A DNA stretch of 64,000 bases from Chaetorhynchus papuensis (GCA_013396525.1 VWYX01000870.1:175638-239637), one strand, 5' to 3'. Counted from the first letter of the stretch, positions 30,553 to 45,500 are shown. Translations and numbers: made by a program. Notes: a model not told the origin generated them from the letters alone.

Positions 30553-33500
30553 GTGGGTGAGCGGCGCTGGGGGCGGCCCCGGAACGGGGAGAGCGGCGCT
30601 GAGGGAGCAGCCCCGGAGGGCAGCCCCGAGCCGGGGGAGAGCGGCGCTGAGGGAGCAGCCCCGAGCCGGGGGAGAGCGGCGCNGCCCCGAGCCGGGGGAG
30701 AGCGGCGCTGAGGGAGCAGCCCCGAGCCGGGGGAGAGCGGGGCCGAGGGAGCAGCCCCGAGCCGGGGGAGAGCGGCGCCGAGGGAGCAGCCCCGAGCCGG
30801 GGGAGAGCGGCGCCGAGGGAGCAGCCCCGAGCCGGGGGAGAGCGGCGCTGAGGGAGCAGCCCCGAGCCGGGGGAGAGCGGCGCTGAGGGAGCAGCCCCGA
30901 GCCGGGGGAGAGCGGCGCTGAGGGAGCAGCCCCGAGCCGGCGGCGAGCGGAGGCCGTGGGACGTGGTCGTGGGGAGCGGTGCTGAGGGCAGCCCCTCCAC
31001 GCCTGGGTGAAGAAGAGAGTCACGGTGTTACCTAGCAGGGAGCAGTGGGAAAGGCAGGTGGGAAAGGCACGGTGCGGGTTGTGTTACCGAAACTGCAGCT
31101 CGGGGCTGTAAAAGACGTCAGGTGTGTTGTGCATATCTGATTTCGTCTTATTGTTGTCGGCGTGAAGTTTGAAAGCGTTTGGAGATCCCGGTAACGAGAG
31201 ATACAGTACTGGAGAGAAATGATGAATCTGAAAAAACACAGCGCTCTACCAGACACTAAGAAAAAAGTTAACTCTATCCCAGCCAGATGCAGGACGATGT
31301 CCTCAGCCCTTTGCTTTTTATGCCAAAGAGAATTAAGGAAAAGCAGCAACAGTAATAGTATTAAACTCAGGATGTTGTCATATGTTAATCCATTATGGTT
31401 TGTGTTGGCTTTTGCCTGATTTTTAGGGGTTTTTTCCCAGTTCACTTCCACACAGATCTGTCATTTATAACTGTGCATAGCTCAGTCAGCTCATCTCATG
31501 TGTTCATGAGTTACCTGCCTTGGGCAGTTTTTTTCAGGTGAAGCTGACCTCTGGCCCTGAACTACAGGGAGAGTGGAGGCACAGGCACCCTCCAGGATGG
31601 AGTTTCCCTTTTCACCTTTGTAGCAACCATCTGCTTGCTTCCTGGAGCTTTGTGAGGAGAAAGGGAAGAGAAACAAAGCCAAGAAAAGGAGTGATTTTAA
31701 ACAGATTGTAAAGACACGGGTTGTATTTAGAAATTTTCTTTTCGGTTTGCACATCTGCAGCCCAGCCTTAGTGATGAGGAAAGCTGTCTTTGATTTGTGG
31801 GAGTAAAGGAACAAGGAACTGAGGCAGGAAAGAGACGCAACCCGAAACCATTTGTCTGGGGAGTTGAGAGTGCTTGAGGGAATCTGGAGGAGTCGACCTG
31901 GAGTAGAAAATATGAATGAGGTGAACTTCTAGTCCTAGGGAGAGAAAGAGATCTGACAGGGGGAGAAGGCAACTAGTGGTGGTTTGCTGGAAGGCACGAT
32001 AAGCAGTGAAGAAGTGGGTGAGATGGGATGCGAAGTTTGAACAGGTAGTATAGGATGGTAGGGAAGGAGAGGGAAGCTGCAGTTTTACAACCATGTACAG
32101 GTAAAGTAATTTCAAATTACTTGAATGCTTCTTTTCCCCATCTCACCTTCAAAGTAGGGACAGGAGAAAAGCACTGCAAGTCGTGATATGAGTGTTTATA
32201 GTCAGGAAGGGTCTGGATACGTTGTGCTTTCGATCTGTTGTGTGGTACTGTTAATAGCAGGAATACATGTTTATTACAGAGAAGATAAATCTACATTATC
32301 TCCAGCATATGCGTAGTCACAGACTTCATGTGGAATTACACTCCCCTCAGTAAGTATTCATGGAAGTGACTTGGAGCAGGAATATCTGCGGCTCTGCTTA
32401 GGTAGGAAGGTGTGAGAAGGGTTGTCCTGGAAGAGGATGGGACAGAAGGCAGTACAAAACTGCTAAGGAAACGCAAAGTTGAGAGCTGTGTGTTTCCACG
32501 TGCCAGCGTGAAGCTGGAGGTAGCAAACTGAATCTGTGCTGTGACCTAATGCAGGCTTGAGATTTGTGACCTGTGGCTGAAATCCTTGCTTGTTACCAGC
32601 TTTGCTGGGAGGGTGTAACATTTAGAAGGTAAGACAATAAATAGAGCGGGAAGAGACCCGTGGTGCTGATGTTTTTACAGAGGCTGGGATGACGAAAGGC
32701 AGAAGGAAGAAAGCACGTGCCCTAAGGCAGCAAGCTGCTCCTGCTGCTTCATCTTGCTTGCAGTGGTGGCTGAGCAGGCTCTTCTGTACTAAGTGTCCCA
32801 GTGTGTGTGGAAAAAGAGACTTAATTATTTCAGTGAGCTTTGGAAGATAAAGTAAGCTGCTGAGAGTGCTTGTCTCTACTGCTGCAGCTTCTGGGTGTTG
32901 TGGAGAAGGAGGGCAAAAGGATATTGAGAAGATTGGGATGTCCAGGAAAAGTTACTGTGAGGAGTGTTGTGGACTGGGATGACCTCCTGAGGAGGTAGAG
33001 ACAGTGCTACAGGACCTTACTTAGAACTGGACTGTGCAGAATTGCTGGAGGAGCAGCAGTAAAGAAAGAAAAGGAGGTGAGCAGAAGGGGTGAAAACGTT
33101 TTGGGAATCTAGGTAATAAAGAATAACTGAGGGGCCAAAAAAACGGTGCAACGTGGAGCATAGGATGAGTTTCCTTGTTTTGTATGTGAAATGGAAGGAA
33201 CTTTTCATTTGTCCTAACCTGCTGCAAAGATTAAAACTTTCTAGCCTAGAACCTGAAAATTTTGCATCCATAGTACAGATAAAAATATCTCTTGCATCAA
33301 TACCTCTAGAACCCAGCCCAAGCAGCTGTTTTCCAACACTCTCACACATGTTGCAACACATAGAGTGAATGCACCCTCCCTCCCCTGTGTACACTAAAGC
33401 CTGTGAGAAGTGGAGGGTTTGTGGTTTTGGTTTTTTATTTACCTTGGGTTCTGCTGGAGCAGGTTTCCTTCTGAGAGCATTATGTAATTTGATTGCTCAT

Positions 33501-36500
33501 TAAAACATGGTATAACTGCTAGATTGGTAAACCTGCCTTTATTCATTTTGCATTTAGCATTCAGCGTCTGTTGGGAGGAATTTTTTTGTGTGTTTCTGTC
33601 AGAAATTTGAAAAATAAAATATATGCATGTGTAATCATTCACTATAAGTGCTAAAATTCTGTTTCTAGTGTAGTGGTTGTTTCTTACCGTTGGATAAACT
33701 ATGCATAATATGTTTATAAGCCTGGAAAATACAGTGCCTGTATCTAATTTTATTCATAGTAATTTTTTTTCTATCCCAGCCATACATTAAGTTATTTTGC
33801 AGGCTTCTGTGTATTGCAGGAAGATTTTTGTAGCCCTGAGATGTTGCTGGCAAAAGACTGCTTAGAGTTTCATTCCAGTTAGAAATGGAGGCTCTTAATT
33901 ACTAGAAGGAATGCAGCATGAAAATACTCCTAGACTTTATTTTCCAGAGCAATGGAAGGCAGCCTGTTGTTCAGAGGTTACCTGTGGCCTCCAAGGCAGT
34001 TTGCAGTGTGCCTTAGAAGAATTTGCTGGAGATGCCTGTGTGGTAATTGTCATGACATGTGCCTGCTTTGGTATCAAGTTCTCGTTGGGGTTGGTTAGGT
34101 TGGAACTGCACTGAACAGGAAGAGGGAGGGATTTTGCCCAAACATGTTTTGCTTGCAAGCAGTTGTGCCACTGGAATGTGTTGGTACTCTTTTGTTGTCT
34201 TCTAGAGGTTATTAGCTGCCCTGGTGGAATACTTAATGTGAGCTCTCCCTGTTCTGCTTCAAGCCAAAGATTACGTTTCAAGTTGGTGGTGTGATCTTAT
34301 CCAGCTGGGTTTTGCTTAAGGAGCTTACTTAAGATTCCCTTAATGGAGCTTCTGTGTTAATAGGTTCAGTGTCACAGCCTGGCTCAAAGGGAGGCAGGAA
34401 GAGAAGAGACACAAAAGTATCTGTGTGTCCACTCTGACAACGAGGTGCTTTCGCCAAACCCATCAGTGCACTACTGAACTGCTTGTCTTACCAATTTTGA
34501 GTTTAAAAAACAATAAAACCCTCACAAAAAGCCACCAATTAAGGTGGTCTTGAGCTGCTGCTGCGAGAAGTGTGATTTGCTTTGGGCGAGGAATACATAT
34601 AATTCACTTTTGCAAGGTTATAAATTCTCTAGGGGAAATTTTTCATTCAGCATAATTCCGTAAAGGTACTAAAAGTGGAGATTTTTTGCTAAATGAAGCT
34701 GCTACAGTCTCATGCATCTGACGATTTGTTGGAGGGAGAGACCAAAACTTTGGCTTGGGGCATTTGGAATCCCTTCATTTTTTTTAAAGTCTTGGGATGG
34801 TGTTTAATAAAATATAAACCCAACAGCTTCCCCTTACTGTTGTGGAAGAACTTGATATTCATTTTGGGTGTTTGGTAAATGGGTGGAGCCTGCCGTGAGC
34901 GAAGGCTGAATCTGAGTCAGCCGCTGGCTCACCTCTTATCCCTCTCTCACAAACTCCTTAAGACAGAGGATAGTGTAAGAAAACACACGCAGTGCCACGC
35001 TGCAACACATGTCAAGTGGCTCCCCTGAGTCACAGTTACACTTCTCATTTTCTAATGACTGCCAGTCACTTGGCTGCCGTTTCTTCTGCTGGCGGATGAG
35101 GTTGTTGAGGATGGCCCTTGATCCAGCAGCAGGAGCAGTGAAGTGTCTCTGCAGGGAAGAGTGGAACATGTTTCCTGGCAGGCTGCTTTTGCTGGCTGCC
35201 GTGGGCTGGGATTAGCACTTGTACCCTGAACCAGACCAGGGAGCTCACCCAGCTGGGAGCCAACCTGACAAAAATTAATTGTGAGCACAGGGAAGGGCTC
35301 TTCCTTTTGCTGGAACCTGCCTGCAGCTACAGGAATTTCAGTGACTACAACTCTTCAAGGCAACTGTGCAGAGACTTGAAGAAGCATTGGAGGCTACTGT
35401 TAGAACAGCAAGAGGTTGTGATACTGCTTACTATTGAGTAATGTTATCCTCTTCTAGCAACTGTAAAACTGGAAATAAATTAGAACTGCCATTTTGATAC
35501 CTGCTGAAGTGAAAGAAACTAAGTTTCTGATTTTTTTAATAGGTGGTTTTTTAATCACCAGTCAGTTTGTTTGCAAAGTAATTTTCTTTACCCTAAAAAA
35601 ATGCTTATGTATGCATTAGCCAACATACTGTTAGCATCTTCTTAGCATTTAGCTAAGCTGTTAGCTAAGAAGCTATTAGCTAATAACAGCTATTAGCTGT
35701 TAGCTATTGTTAGCATCTGGAAGGCATCCCTGCCCATGGTAGGGATGGAACCAGGATGATCTTTTAAGGTCCCTTCTAACCCAAGACATTCTATGATTTT
35801 TTTTTTCCCCCTCGCCTTACCTTTCGCCATCCCAGAGGAAAATACCATCCCCTGTTCCTCAGAAAGGAGTTTCAGATATTTCTCCACTTGGATCTGCTCT
35901 ATGAACTGTGGCTTAAGATGAGAAGTAGCTGTTGTTTCTCTGCTGACTTCCTCCCTCTTTGAGCAGTTGTCTGCTTTTTCTAGGTGACCTTTTTTCACAA
36001 ATGTGGAGTTGATTTCCTCACCCTCCTGTTGAGGCTTAGCAAAAATAGTTGTCCTAAAGAAGCACTCACCTGAACAAATAAAAGCTTATTGCTTCTGTTG
36101 GGATTTTATAGCTAATAAGTTGTCAATATATAGAAGTAATGATTTTTAATAATGTGGCATTGCAGGCTGTGTGTAACTGGATTTGGAGCGTTGAACCAGT
36201 AACTCCAGGGCTCACACTTAAGACCTTTCTCCCTCCTTGCTACTTTTTAGTCATGTTAGATTGGGGCAAAGGATGTCTGCCCATGGCTGGTTTGTTAGGT
36301 GGTGTGTGAGTGACTCTAGCAAAATAATTGTCTCTGAAAGAATTTCAACAGTCTTTTGAGGCTTTACATATTTTTGTCTTCCTAAAAGCATATGTTCATT
36401 TTGAAATGGTGAAAGTTGTCAGCAGAGTCTTGGTTCTTCAAGATATGCAAGCCCACTGTTTGGCAAGGGAGCCTTGTGTGGTGACTGCCCTAATTTCTGT

Positions 36501-39500
36501 ATGTTCTAGATGAAGTTGTTGCTTCCAGAGTAGGCAAGAATGTAAACAAACCCCTTTCTGCACCTTAGTAGAGATAAGTGTATAAGACTTAACTTTATAT
36601 ATAGCAGTATAAGGAATCTGGAGGTGAGTGAGCACTGATGGTTTCTTTTATAGGGAAAGAAGAGAGAGGCAAACAGGCTGAGATTTCTTAACTGGTTCAG
36701 AACTCAACTGGGAAAAGCTCTTTTTCTTCAGGGACCTTAATGTACTTTAGTTGGTTGTGGAGGCTGGGTAACACCCGGTTTTGCAGGTCTTAAATTACTG
36801 ATTTTAGCAAAGGTATTCTGTTTCCAGCCTCTAAAATTCTTAATGAGGTGTTAAACTAATAGACAATCATTAGTAGACCTGTTGGTGCCAGAGAAACCAA
36901 AAAGCTTCCTGCCAGTATTAACTAAAGAAATTTCCCAAACAAACAGCTCTGTTACAATGTGAAAGAATAAACACTATTGTTCATTCATCTCTTAAGTTTA
37001 AAATGCCAATTTTTATCAGATTGCAGGGAAAAAATATCTACAGGTGTTGAGTCATGCATATCAGGACTCTGTCTTAACCAGTTACTGGTATTTTGTGCAC
37101 TTTCCATCTCAGGTATTTGATGCTGGTGACTACTTTGGAATAATGCAAGTAGAAGAGGTGGATGAGGAGGAAGAAGTTGATGAAGAAATGGAAGAACAAC
37201 TTAAAAAGAAACCAAATCCTGGAAATGGACCTTGCTTCAAAGTTATTGTAACAAATGAGAATGGGCTTCAAGCCTCTAATCCCGACAGGTGAGTTGTGAT
37301 TTTGAAAACAGTGTTCAGTCTTTGAGTAGTGTGAAACCCTAAAATGACAGTGAGAGTTTGCTTTGAGACTTGTTTGATCCTATCAAGAAATCGTCTTTTC
37401 CAACTCTAAGACATATCTACATGTCTGAGGAGAGTTGCATGCTGTGAAGCACACCTTGCAAAGGGTCTTGGGAGTGCAAGTATCTTAGTGTGGTTCCTTT
37501 TTAAATCATGCTGGAAGATACTTAGAAATTGGTTTCAGTAAACTCAGGGAGAAAATAGGGAGAAGGCAACCTTGAAATGATTTCTGCAGAAATAAAACAA
37601 ACCTTTGTATCTGCAGGACTCTGTGCCTGTGGGAAAAAACGCTAAAGGAATACTTGTGATCTCCACAAATCTCATGCCAAGAAGGCACTCAATTATAATT
37701 CAAGAGTGTGGTTGTGTGCCTGCATGTATAACTGAATGTATCAAATTACTGTTCTGTTGCTTCAAAATCAGGTTATCTGTCATGAATATAAGACTAGGAT
37801 GCATCTCTAAAACTAGGATAAAGTTGTGTAAGAAACAACTTTATATTATAGCACTGTTTTTTGTGTTCTTACTGGTTTCAAACATAGAACAGGGTATGTA
37901 ATAAAAGCATTGAGATGAAGTCATCTCTGCTGGAGATCTAAATGCAATTCTGCTCAGCGCTATAAAACTTCTGTGAGACCTTTCATACTTTCTAGATCTT
38001 AGGTAAACATGCAAAATCTAGAAATTTAAATCAGGCTCGATGCGTAAAACCAACAAAGAATCACAAGTATCTGCCTTTACATCCCTGCTTTACCCTAAGT
38101 CATCACTTTTCTAAATGTGAGAACTTAAATTATCAATTTCAAAACCAGCTCCTCTGATAATCTTGGGCTTCCTTGCAGCATTGAGGTGTGTGAATATAGG
38201 AGCAGAACACCAACACAGCCGTTTGCTAATGTTTTCAAAGAGCTTGACTGGCATTCTCTGGATCCTTTAATTTTAAAATTAGATGAGATTTCATGTGTGT
38301 GTGGAATCTGGGATACAATAATTGTTCAGCCATACTTGCCCTATGTGACAGCTGACATGTTTTTAGCTTTCTGAAATATGGGTGTTGTAGAGGGTTTTTT
38401 GTGTGGTTTGGGGTTTTTGCTAGCAAGTAGAATTCAGATTTTTCTCATATTGGTTCAGTCAGATGATATAACCAAAATATGGAGAACCCTTCTGTCTGAA
38501 AAACTGTGGGTTTTTCTAAAAGTCATGCAGCCTAAACAAGGGTTAAACTTGTCAAAGGAAGTGGTGTCAGATATGTATAGTTTTATTTTGGGTTAGATTG
38601 TAATTTTTTTAAACAATGCATTTTTTTCTAAAAATAACTTGGTGACACATCCCACCTCACCCAAAAAAAAAAAAAAAAACTCAAACCAAATTGAAACAAT
38701 CAAAACTTATTGCTCATTTTCTTTTAATAGCATACACAGGCTTCTGATGATCAGACTTGTCCACCTGGCTTTACAGATGACAGTAGATGTCACAGACCTC
38801 GTGGCTAACAAGGTCCTCAAAAAGTTTTTCAAAATAATGTATTGTTTTCCTGCTTCAGCGAAAATATCAGGTTGATGCAGTAGGAGTTAATAGTGATTAA
38901 AAGGGAAGACATTTGTGTTGTTGGCTTTTAAAGGGAATAAGCTCAGAAACTGAGTGCCTGTTCTTCATTTGCTCCTCATTTTCATGGAAATGCTCGCTAA
39001 TGCACCATAAGCTTTCTAGAACAAACCAGAGTGTAAATTACTGCTGGAAAGTTGCTCCTGCCCTGCAATGCCACAGTGTGTGCTCTGGGAGTGGCTTTGT
39101 GACTAAGAGCAGATTAGCTATCACACCATCTACAGGGAAATGCAGCTTTTGTTCAGAGCATGTGGCTCTGTGTGTGTGAGAATGCCGGGGTGTGACACCA
39201 CCCAAACTCTCCCGCAGCGTGTTCCTCATCGACCACGCCTGGACGTACCGCATGGAGCACGCCCGGCAGCAGCTGCGCCGTGTGCCCGGCCTGCTGCACA
39301 GGATGGCCAACCTCATGGGCATCGCCTTCCACGGAGAGCTCCCAGACGAGGGCAGCATCGAGCAGGTGCTGCAGGAGATGTGGAAATACAACCAGACCTA
39401 CCAGCTCTCTCAAGGGGTGAGTCTCTACAGGATGCTAAAAATTTTGGGGTGAAGATGTTCCAGTACCTGGATATTAACAAAGATCCTTACGGGCATTTCA

Positions 39501-42500
39501 GAATAAACTTCTATTTGGAAGGAGGGCAAATGCAATGTAGAGCTAAAACACACAGCAGCTTGCTACCAGCTTTCTGATGAGAAACTTTAGGGTTTGGTTT
39601 TTTTTTTTTTTAGAGACAGAAGAGTCTGCTGCAAAAGAAAGGGGCTATAAGTGGGAGGTCTGTTTGTATGTTATGTTGGGTTTTTTCCTACTCAACTTTT
39701 TTCATAGTGAAGGAAAGAACCTCTCAGCTGTTTTGCATGAAAGTGTTGCAGCGGTGCTTGCAGTTTTCCTCAGCTGTACAAAGTGCTTTACAGACCAGGG
39801 GTGTATCTACACTGCCAGCTAACTCCCTGCTTTGTTCATGCTGTGCAAATGTTACCTTACCCTCAGGTGAGAACCAGCTGTCTTCAGGATGGAGCCTGAG
39901 TGTTCCTAGGCATAACTTACTGCAAGGGCTGCTGCTTTAAGGGTGTGTGGGTAAGAGCACACCAGGTTTGGTCACCCTGCCCTCTGTAGTCCTTCAGCAC
40001 AGTACCAGTGTGTCTTGAGCCTTCAAACACCTTCAAGTGCACACATGACATTTCTGAGAGAATACAACCCTCAGGGTTCAGCTGAAAACCCTATTGTAGG
40101 GTTTGCAGTGGAGCTCCAAGGCTATTTTGAGTTTTTTCAATTAAAGAGAAAGGTGAATTCTTTGGCCTCAGTCCTATGCAGAATGGGCAGGGTTGTCACT
40201 GAGCAGTGAGAGCATGATCAGACTGCACCTATTAGCTCAGGGTCTTGAGGTTGTCCTCTGGACTGCTCATCTTTATCAATTAAGCTCAGACTTAACTCAC
40301 AGTAGAATCAGGTCTGAAAAATCCCTGAGAAGGGGTTTCATTGTGACTACTTTTTCCTTAAATAAAAGGGAGATCTGAACAGTATCTCTGAGTCTTTTCT
40401 ATCCTATCTTTTTGTTTCTCAATTGGTCGTGAATAGCTTGTGAGTCAAAGGGAATAATCTGTGTTACCATTTGAAAAGTGATTTTCCAGAAGACAATTAA
40501 TTCGAGCTGTAGTTAAACTTGTCTTCTGTTCCCTTTTCTGGGATTGGGCTGCTTGAATATCTTAAGTCTAGTCTCTCTGCTCTATTCCTGCCTCTGTATA
40601 AAGACCACAGTAGTGCTACCAAGCAATTCAAAGTTTATTATCTTATTCAGGATTTTTTCATGGCAAGCTTTGCAGGAAGGGGCACTTTGATAATGCAGCC
40701 TCAACACTCGCAGCCAGCTGTTGTTGCAGGCAGCAGTTTTGTCTCCTTCACTCTTAAACTTCAGACACCTTTAGCTAATTGATTCTGATAGAAACTGAAG
40801 GAAAACTAATCCTACCAAGCAGCCTTCTGCTGGTTTAGCTCTCTTAAGTGGCTACTTTGGTTCAGTGAAAGTGAGTCTGGTAGGCAATAGCAGAGTCACG
40901 AGGAAGAGGATGGGAGTGTGCAGTCGAGGTGGGAACAGGTTTCCCTTCCCAGCAGTGCCTGGGTGCTGGCTTAGCCTCAGGGCTGCAGGGCTGAGAGCAT
41001 TACTCTGTGTGGAGCACCTGCCCACAGTCCTGGCTAAAGCAGGAATCAGAGAAGTGGGGGAGGGGTGCTGCCAGCACCTCTGTCTCACAGAGCTTTTCCT
41101 GCAGTCGACGTGTGCGAGGTGTCTCCCTCTGTTTAATCCTGCAGACTGCAGAGGAGAAGGTTCCTGTCTGGTACATCATGGATGAATTTGGATCACGCAT
41201 TCAGCATTCAGACCAGCCGAGTTTTGCAACAGCACCTCTGTTTTATATGCCTCAACAAATTGCTTACACGGTTCTCTGGCCTTTGAGAGACCTTGAAACT
41301 GGTGGTAAGTGTGTGTCTGAGGAGCTGGGGTTTTCTTTAATGCTTGCAATAGAAAACAGGCCAATTCTTACGAATCGTTGAGCATTTCACAGTAGAACAA
41401 ATGTTTCAAGACCAAAATGGCTGCGTTCTTGTAACACTGTCAAATATAAAAGTTCTCTCTGTCTGGTATTTCCATATTCTGAGCCAGAGACCTTTTATCA
41501 ATCCAAAAATGTTGCTATTGTTTTATTGACAGAGAACTTAAATCTAACATCACTGCCTTAGTGAAACTGCCAGTTCAGTCATCTGAGGGGTTTAAAAAGA
41601 AATTCCTTAAAGTCAATGTTTGTTGCTTTGAGTCAGAAAGTCAGGCTCTGAAAGTTGGGAAACACCAGGCCAATTATTTATTCCTGTAATCTTAATCAGG
41701 GGCCACCCCATGCCTCCATCGTGTGGAGAAGATAAGCATCCTAAATAATACTCTTTTTATCCCAGTTCTTTAATCATCTCTAATTTTTCATTTAAATAAC
41801 AAAAGTTTTGCTGGTGTTAACTGTACAGCTGTCATTTGAAGATTTTCAGTGGGAGATGAAAGGCAGTTCCTAAAGGTTCTCCTGGTTTTGCTGCAGATGA
41901 AGTCACTCGGGATTATGCTTATGGGGAAACGGATCGCCTGATCAGGAAGTGTGTTTTGTTACCGTGGGTGCCTACTGAAGTGTTGGATGTCAGCTGTTTT
42001 ACTCCAGAGCCACCAGATGAGCATTACCAGGTATGATTTTAACAAGTTAACTCCATGTCTTATCTCCATTAAGAGGAGACAGCGTCTAAAAAAGCTTTGC
42101 AAGAATTCCGATTTTACTTCTTTTTAAACTTAGACTAATTCAGAGGACAGCCATTAAATTAAAAAAAAACAAATTCAAAGCACAGCGAGACAAGAAATGT
42201 CTTACACTTACATGTAGTATGTAAGTGTTTAAATACTGCAGCAACATAAATGAGTTCTAATATTTTATTGCTCTATTGCATAGCTTTTTTTATAAGCACA
42301 CTACAAGGTACTTCATATGAGGCATCCGTCTTCCAGTTAGATATTTGATACGTGGTCTAATAGGCTTATTGATTGGATTTGTTTTTGTAGCATTGCTGTT
42401 CAGTCTTGAATTACAGAAAGATTTGGTTTACTGTTTTAGGAAAAGTTATATTTTTCAGACTGGATGCTGGGCCGTGTTGTGGTTTAGAATCATTAAATAT

Positions 42501-45500
42501 TGGAGCAGAGACATTTTATTTTGATGGCACTATTATAAAGTATTCATTCAGTTTGTTTCCTTTCTAATAAAGGTTTGGGATATTTTAAAGATATGAAATT
42601 AATGTTTGGCATCTCTTTTCATGAGCAATGTCTGCACAAGATTAACTTTTTAGAAAAATGAGGGAACTGATACCTATGAGGAAGCTGTACTGGCTACTAA
42701 TAGCATTCAAAGTACAGCTTCTAAAGATGAATCTATATCCCAATCTGCTTCTTTAGGATGGTTGAGAGGCAGAAAATGCTGTATCCAGCTTGTTACTAAC
42801 AATATCTAGTCAGAAATGAAGTTAACCTGCTTCTGCTAAATAAAGGTATACACTCATAATAGCTAGGCTCTCCTGTAACCTAAGTCAGATTGGTTGGTTG
42901 GGATTTTGCATTTTTGGAAGAGCTGTACTTTGCATTAACAGATGAGGAACAGCAGTGCACCCACAGTTTCTCTTATATGTGTTCTCTTGGCCAAAGTGCC
43001 TTGGTCTCAGATAAGGCAGCTTTTTTGCAGATGTTTTAATTCTGTTTTGGTACTGTCAGGTCAAGTTAAAGAACTGTGTGTGGCAGATGGGTCCAGTATC
43101 CTCCTTTACCACTCTACCTTAAAAACATCTTTTCAAAGTAGCCTTTTTTTTAACGGTCTCTGCCACTGAGCTGTTGAGAAGAGAAGAGAGCTCTGCTGAT
43201 GCTAGAACCAACCAGCAGAACTTTCTTTTACTCTAGAATATTTAGCAGTAGATGAAAGTCTCAACTGGTGACAGACCAGTGAAGAACAGCTCAGAGCGTG
43301 GCACATCCCTAAACACCAAAGGGGACACAGCTAGAAAGAGATACCATGTTGCTGACAGTTCTAATGCTCATTGTATGTTAAATAGTGAGAGAGTTGTTAC
43401 AGCAACATTGTAGCTTTCTGATAACCTGGTTTTTGTTCTGTTACCTAATCCTGGTTTCCAACACAGACCACAAAGGCTGTAACTTAAGTGATACTGTGGG
43501 TGATGATGGGGCAATGATTGCAGAAACAAGTGTCAGGGGAGGCAGCTTCTGATGAATTGTCTGGGCTGGAGGGAGTATCTTTGGGACTAGGGAGATGTCA
43601 ACAGCTCCCTGGGTTTGAGCTGCAAAAAACAATAATGCACCCTTTGGTACTGTTCTGAGAATTGTAATCTTCTCACCTTAAAAGTACAGGCTCTCTTATT
43701 CTTAGGTGACTACAGGAATTATTCTGTATTTGTCCTGCCCAATCTGATGTCTAAGATCTTTGATTACCATTGCAGTTTTGCTTATCTTTCCACTCACACA
43801 GGATTTTATTGCCTCTGCCAGCCTTAAAGGTAAAGAGGTGCATCTGTGGCTGGACAGACACCTCACCACTGCAACTTAGGCCAGTCTGGAGCAGCTGGAA
43901 TTCAAAGAGCTGTTGCACAGCAGCTGCTGCTTTTGTTTCTCAAGATGCACTTCTATCCCAGAGTAACGGTGAGCTGCTTCCTTTGGCAGGACAACAGCAG
44001 TGATCCAAGGGTGTATTTCCTTTTATCAGTCACAGGGGGGCTGTACAGGATGGAGAGAGACTTTGCAGGCATGGTTACTGCTGAAGACTGCAAAAAACGT
44101 TTTGCCCACTTTCACAGGAGCAGAATTGGCTTCCAACCTCCTGTAATTTATTTAGTCATCTGTAACAAAGCATCACAGCTAAATGGTCGGTCTTCCATTT
44201 TGTTGGAAATACAGCTACTTTGTCTTCTACTGTATATGGTTGGCTGTGATTTGAGATTTTTTTTTAATGTTTAGGAGACAGGAATTTCTCAGGGTCTTTC
44301 CACAGTGTTGATATGCCCTGGTCTTGAAGCTTTCTTTCTTGTTTCTTTTTACTGATAGGATTTTCTTCTGCCTCTGCTCTTGTGCTGATTTTTTTTTTCT
44401 GAACAGCATATCACACAACATAATAGAATTGTCAAAATGTAACTTCACTGAAATTCACTTGCACCAAGGAGAAGGGCCAATAAGACATGCAATGGACTCT
44501 TTCATTCTGCCTAGAATTAACTTTCTGTGGTTTTCTGTTTTCCAGGCAATTTTAGCAGAAAACAAGGAAAAACTTCCTGTAGTGATAAATCCACCAGTTT
44601 ATGCCAAAGACAAAGTTTTCAAGTACGTATCGACAAACAAAATGTTTTCTTACCAGGATTATGTGCAGTATTGCAGTGTGTTCAGGCTGTTCAGGCTGTT
44701 TCCATCTTTGAACAACAGAGGCAGGGTAAAGGTGTGTTTATGGAGCCACTTGCCTAAGATTCTGACTTACTAGTTGCTCCTGTTGGATTTATTCTTCAGA
44801 GTGAATGAATTGTCACTTACGGGATTTCTAAAGAATAAATTTAGTTGTTTTGTTGTTTTTTTTTTTAAATAAGTGCCACCTTCTGGTGAAAGAAAAGTTG
44901 CATAATTTTTTAACACTAAGTTACACGGTGTTGTTTTCACTAAGTATGGCTAAGGTTTATAAGAAAGACTAAAGACTTGTCTTCTGCATTATAGCATGTT
45001 TGTCCATAGGGGTAGCTGTGCTGCTCTGTGCTGTGTGAATATAACAGACTATTCCCCTTCTTCAGATGGCATTACCAAACAGGAATCTGATAAAAACCTG
45101 GGATGTTTTAAATTGGATATGTGTTTGCTACAAAAATGGACCATGTGCTGTGAAACCATTTCAGAAGAAAGCTGGAAGAACGTTGCAAAGATAAGGGATT
45201 TTTGTGAGCAAAAGCAGTGGTGCTGCATGGCCAGGCTGCCCTGTTACTGGTTTTATTCCAGAAAAACAAACCATTGCTTAGCATGTGCTGTGAGTTGCAC
45301 TCCGGGGTGTTTGTAGTCTGACACTGGGATCACAGTTCTTGCTTGAAACATTAAGGGGTAAAGTTGCACTAAAATGTATTTGGTAGCTGTACTCACACAC
45401 CAGCTTCTTGAGTTGATTTGTTATTCCCTAGATCAACTGCTTGAGAAGAACTACTGGAAATCAAAGTCATTTTTTGTGGCGAGGCATTTAACTTGCCCAG

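Larger units (their letters stand above)
30946..37112 (+). other. TTLL12: Rest of TTLL12 intron 1
   Basis: About 6.2 kb with no coding sequence I can support. It contains the TAGC-rich palindromic patch (35616-35717) and a CR1 3' end (35717-35805). From about 31850 to 33100 the plus strand is rich in purines (GGAAGG-type runs). No other elements recognised. Confidence 0.6.

Noticed and set aside
30054..30560. 168-codon + strand frame upstream of and across TTLL12 exon 1
   Set aside because: Runs through the A31 tract (poly-Lys) and the CpG island in a different frame from TTLL12; no domain.
30071..31000. 309-codon open frame on the minus strand, and 274-codon and + strand partners
   Set aside because: Translation of the 35-bp minisatellite, which has no stop in any frame; repetitive Pro/Ala/Arg text broken by X at the N. 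Not a gene.
44324..44773. 149-codon frame containing TTLL12 exon 6
   Set aside because: Only 44546-44622 matches TTLL12; the rest is intron translated through splice sites.
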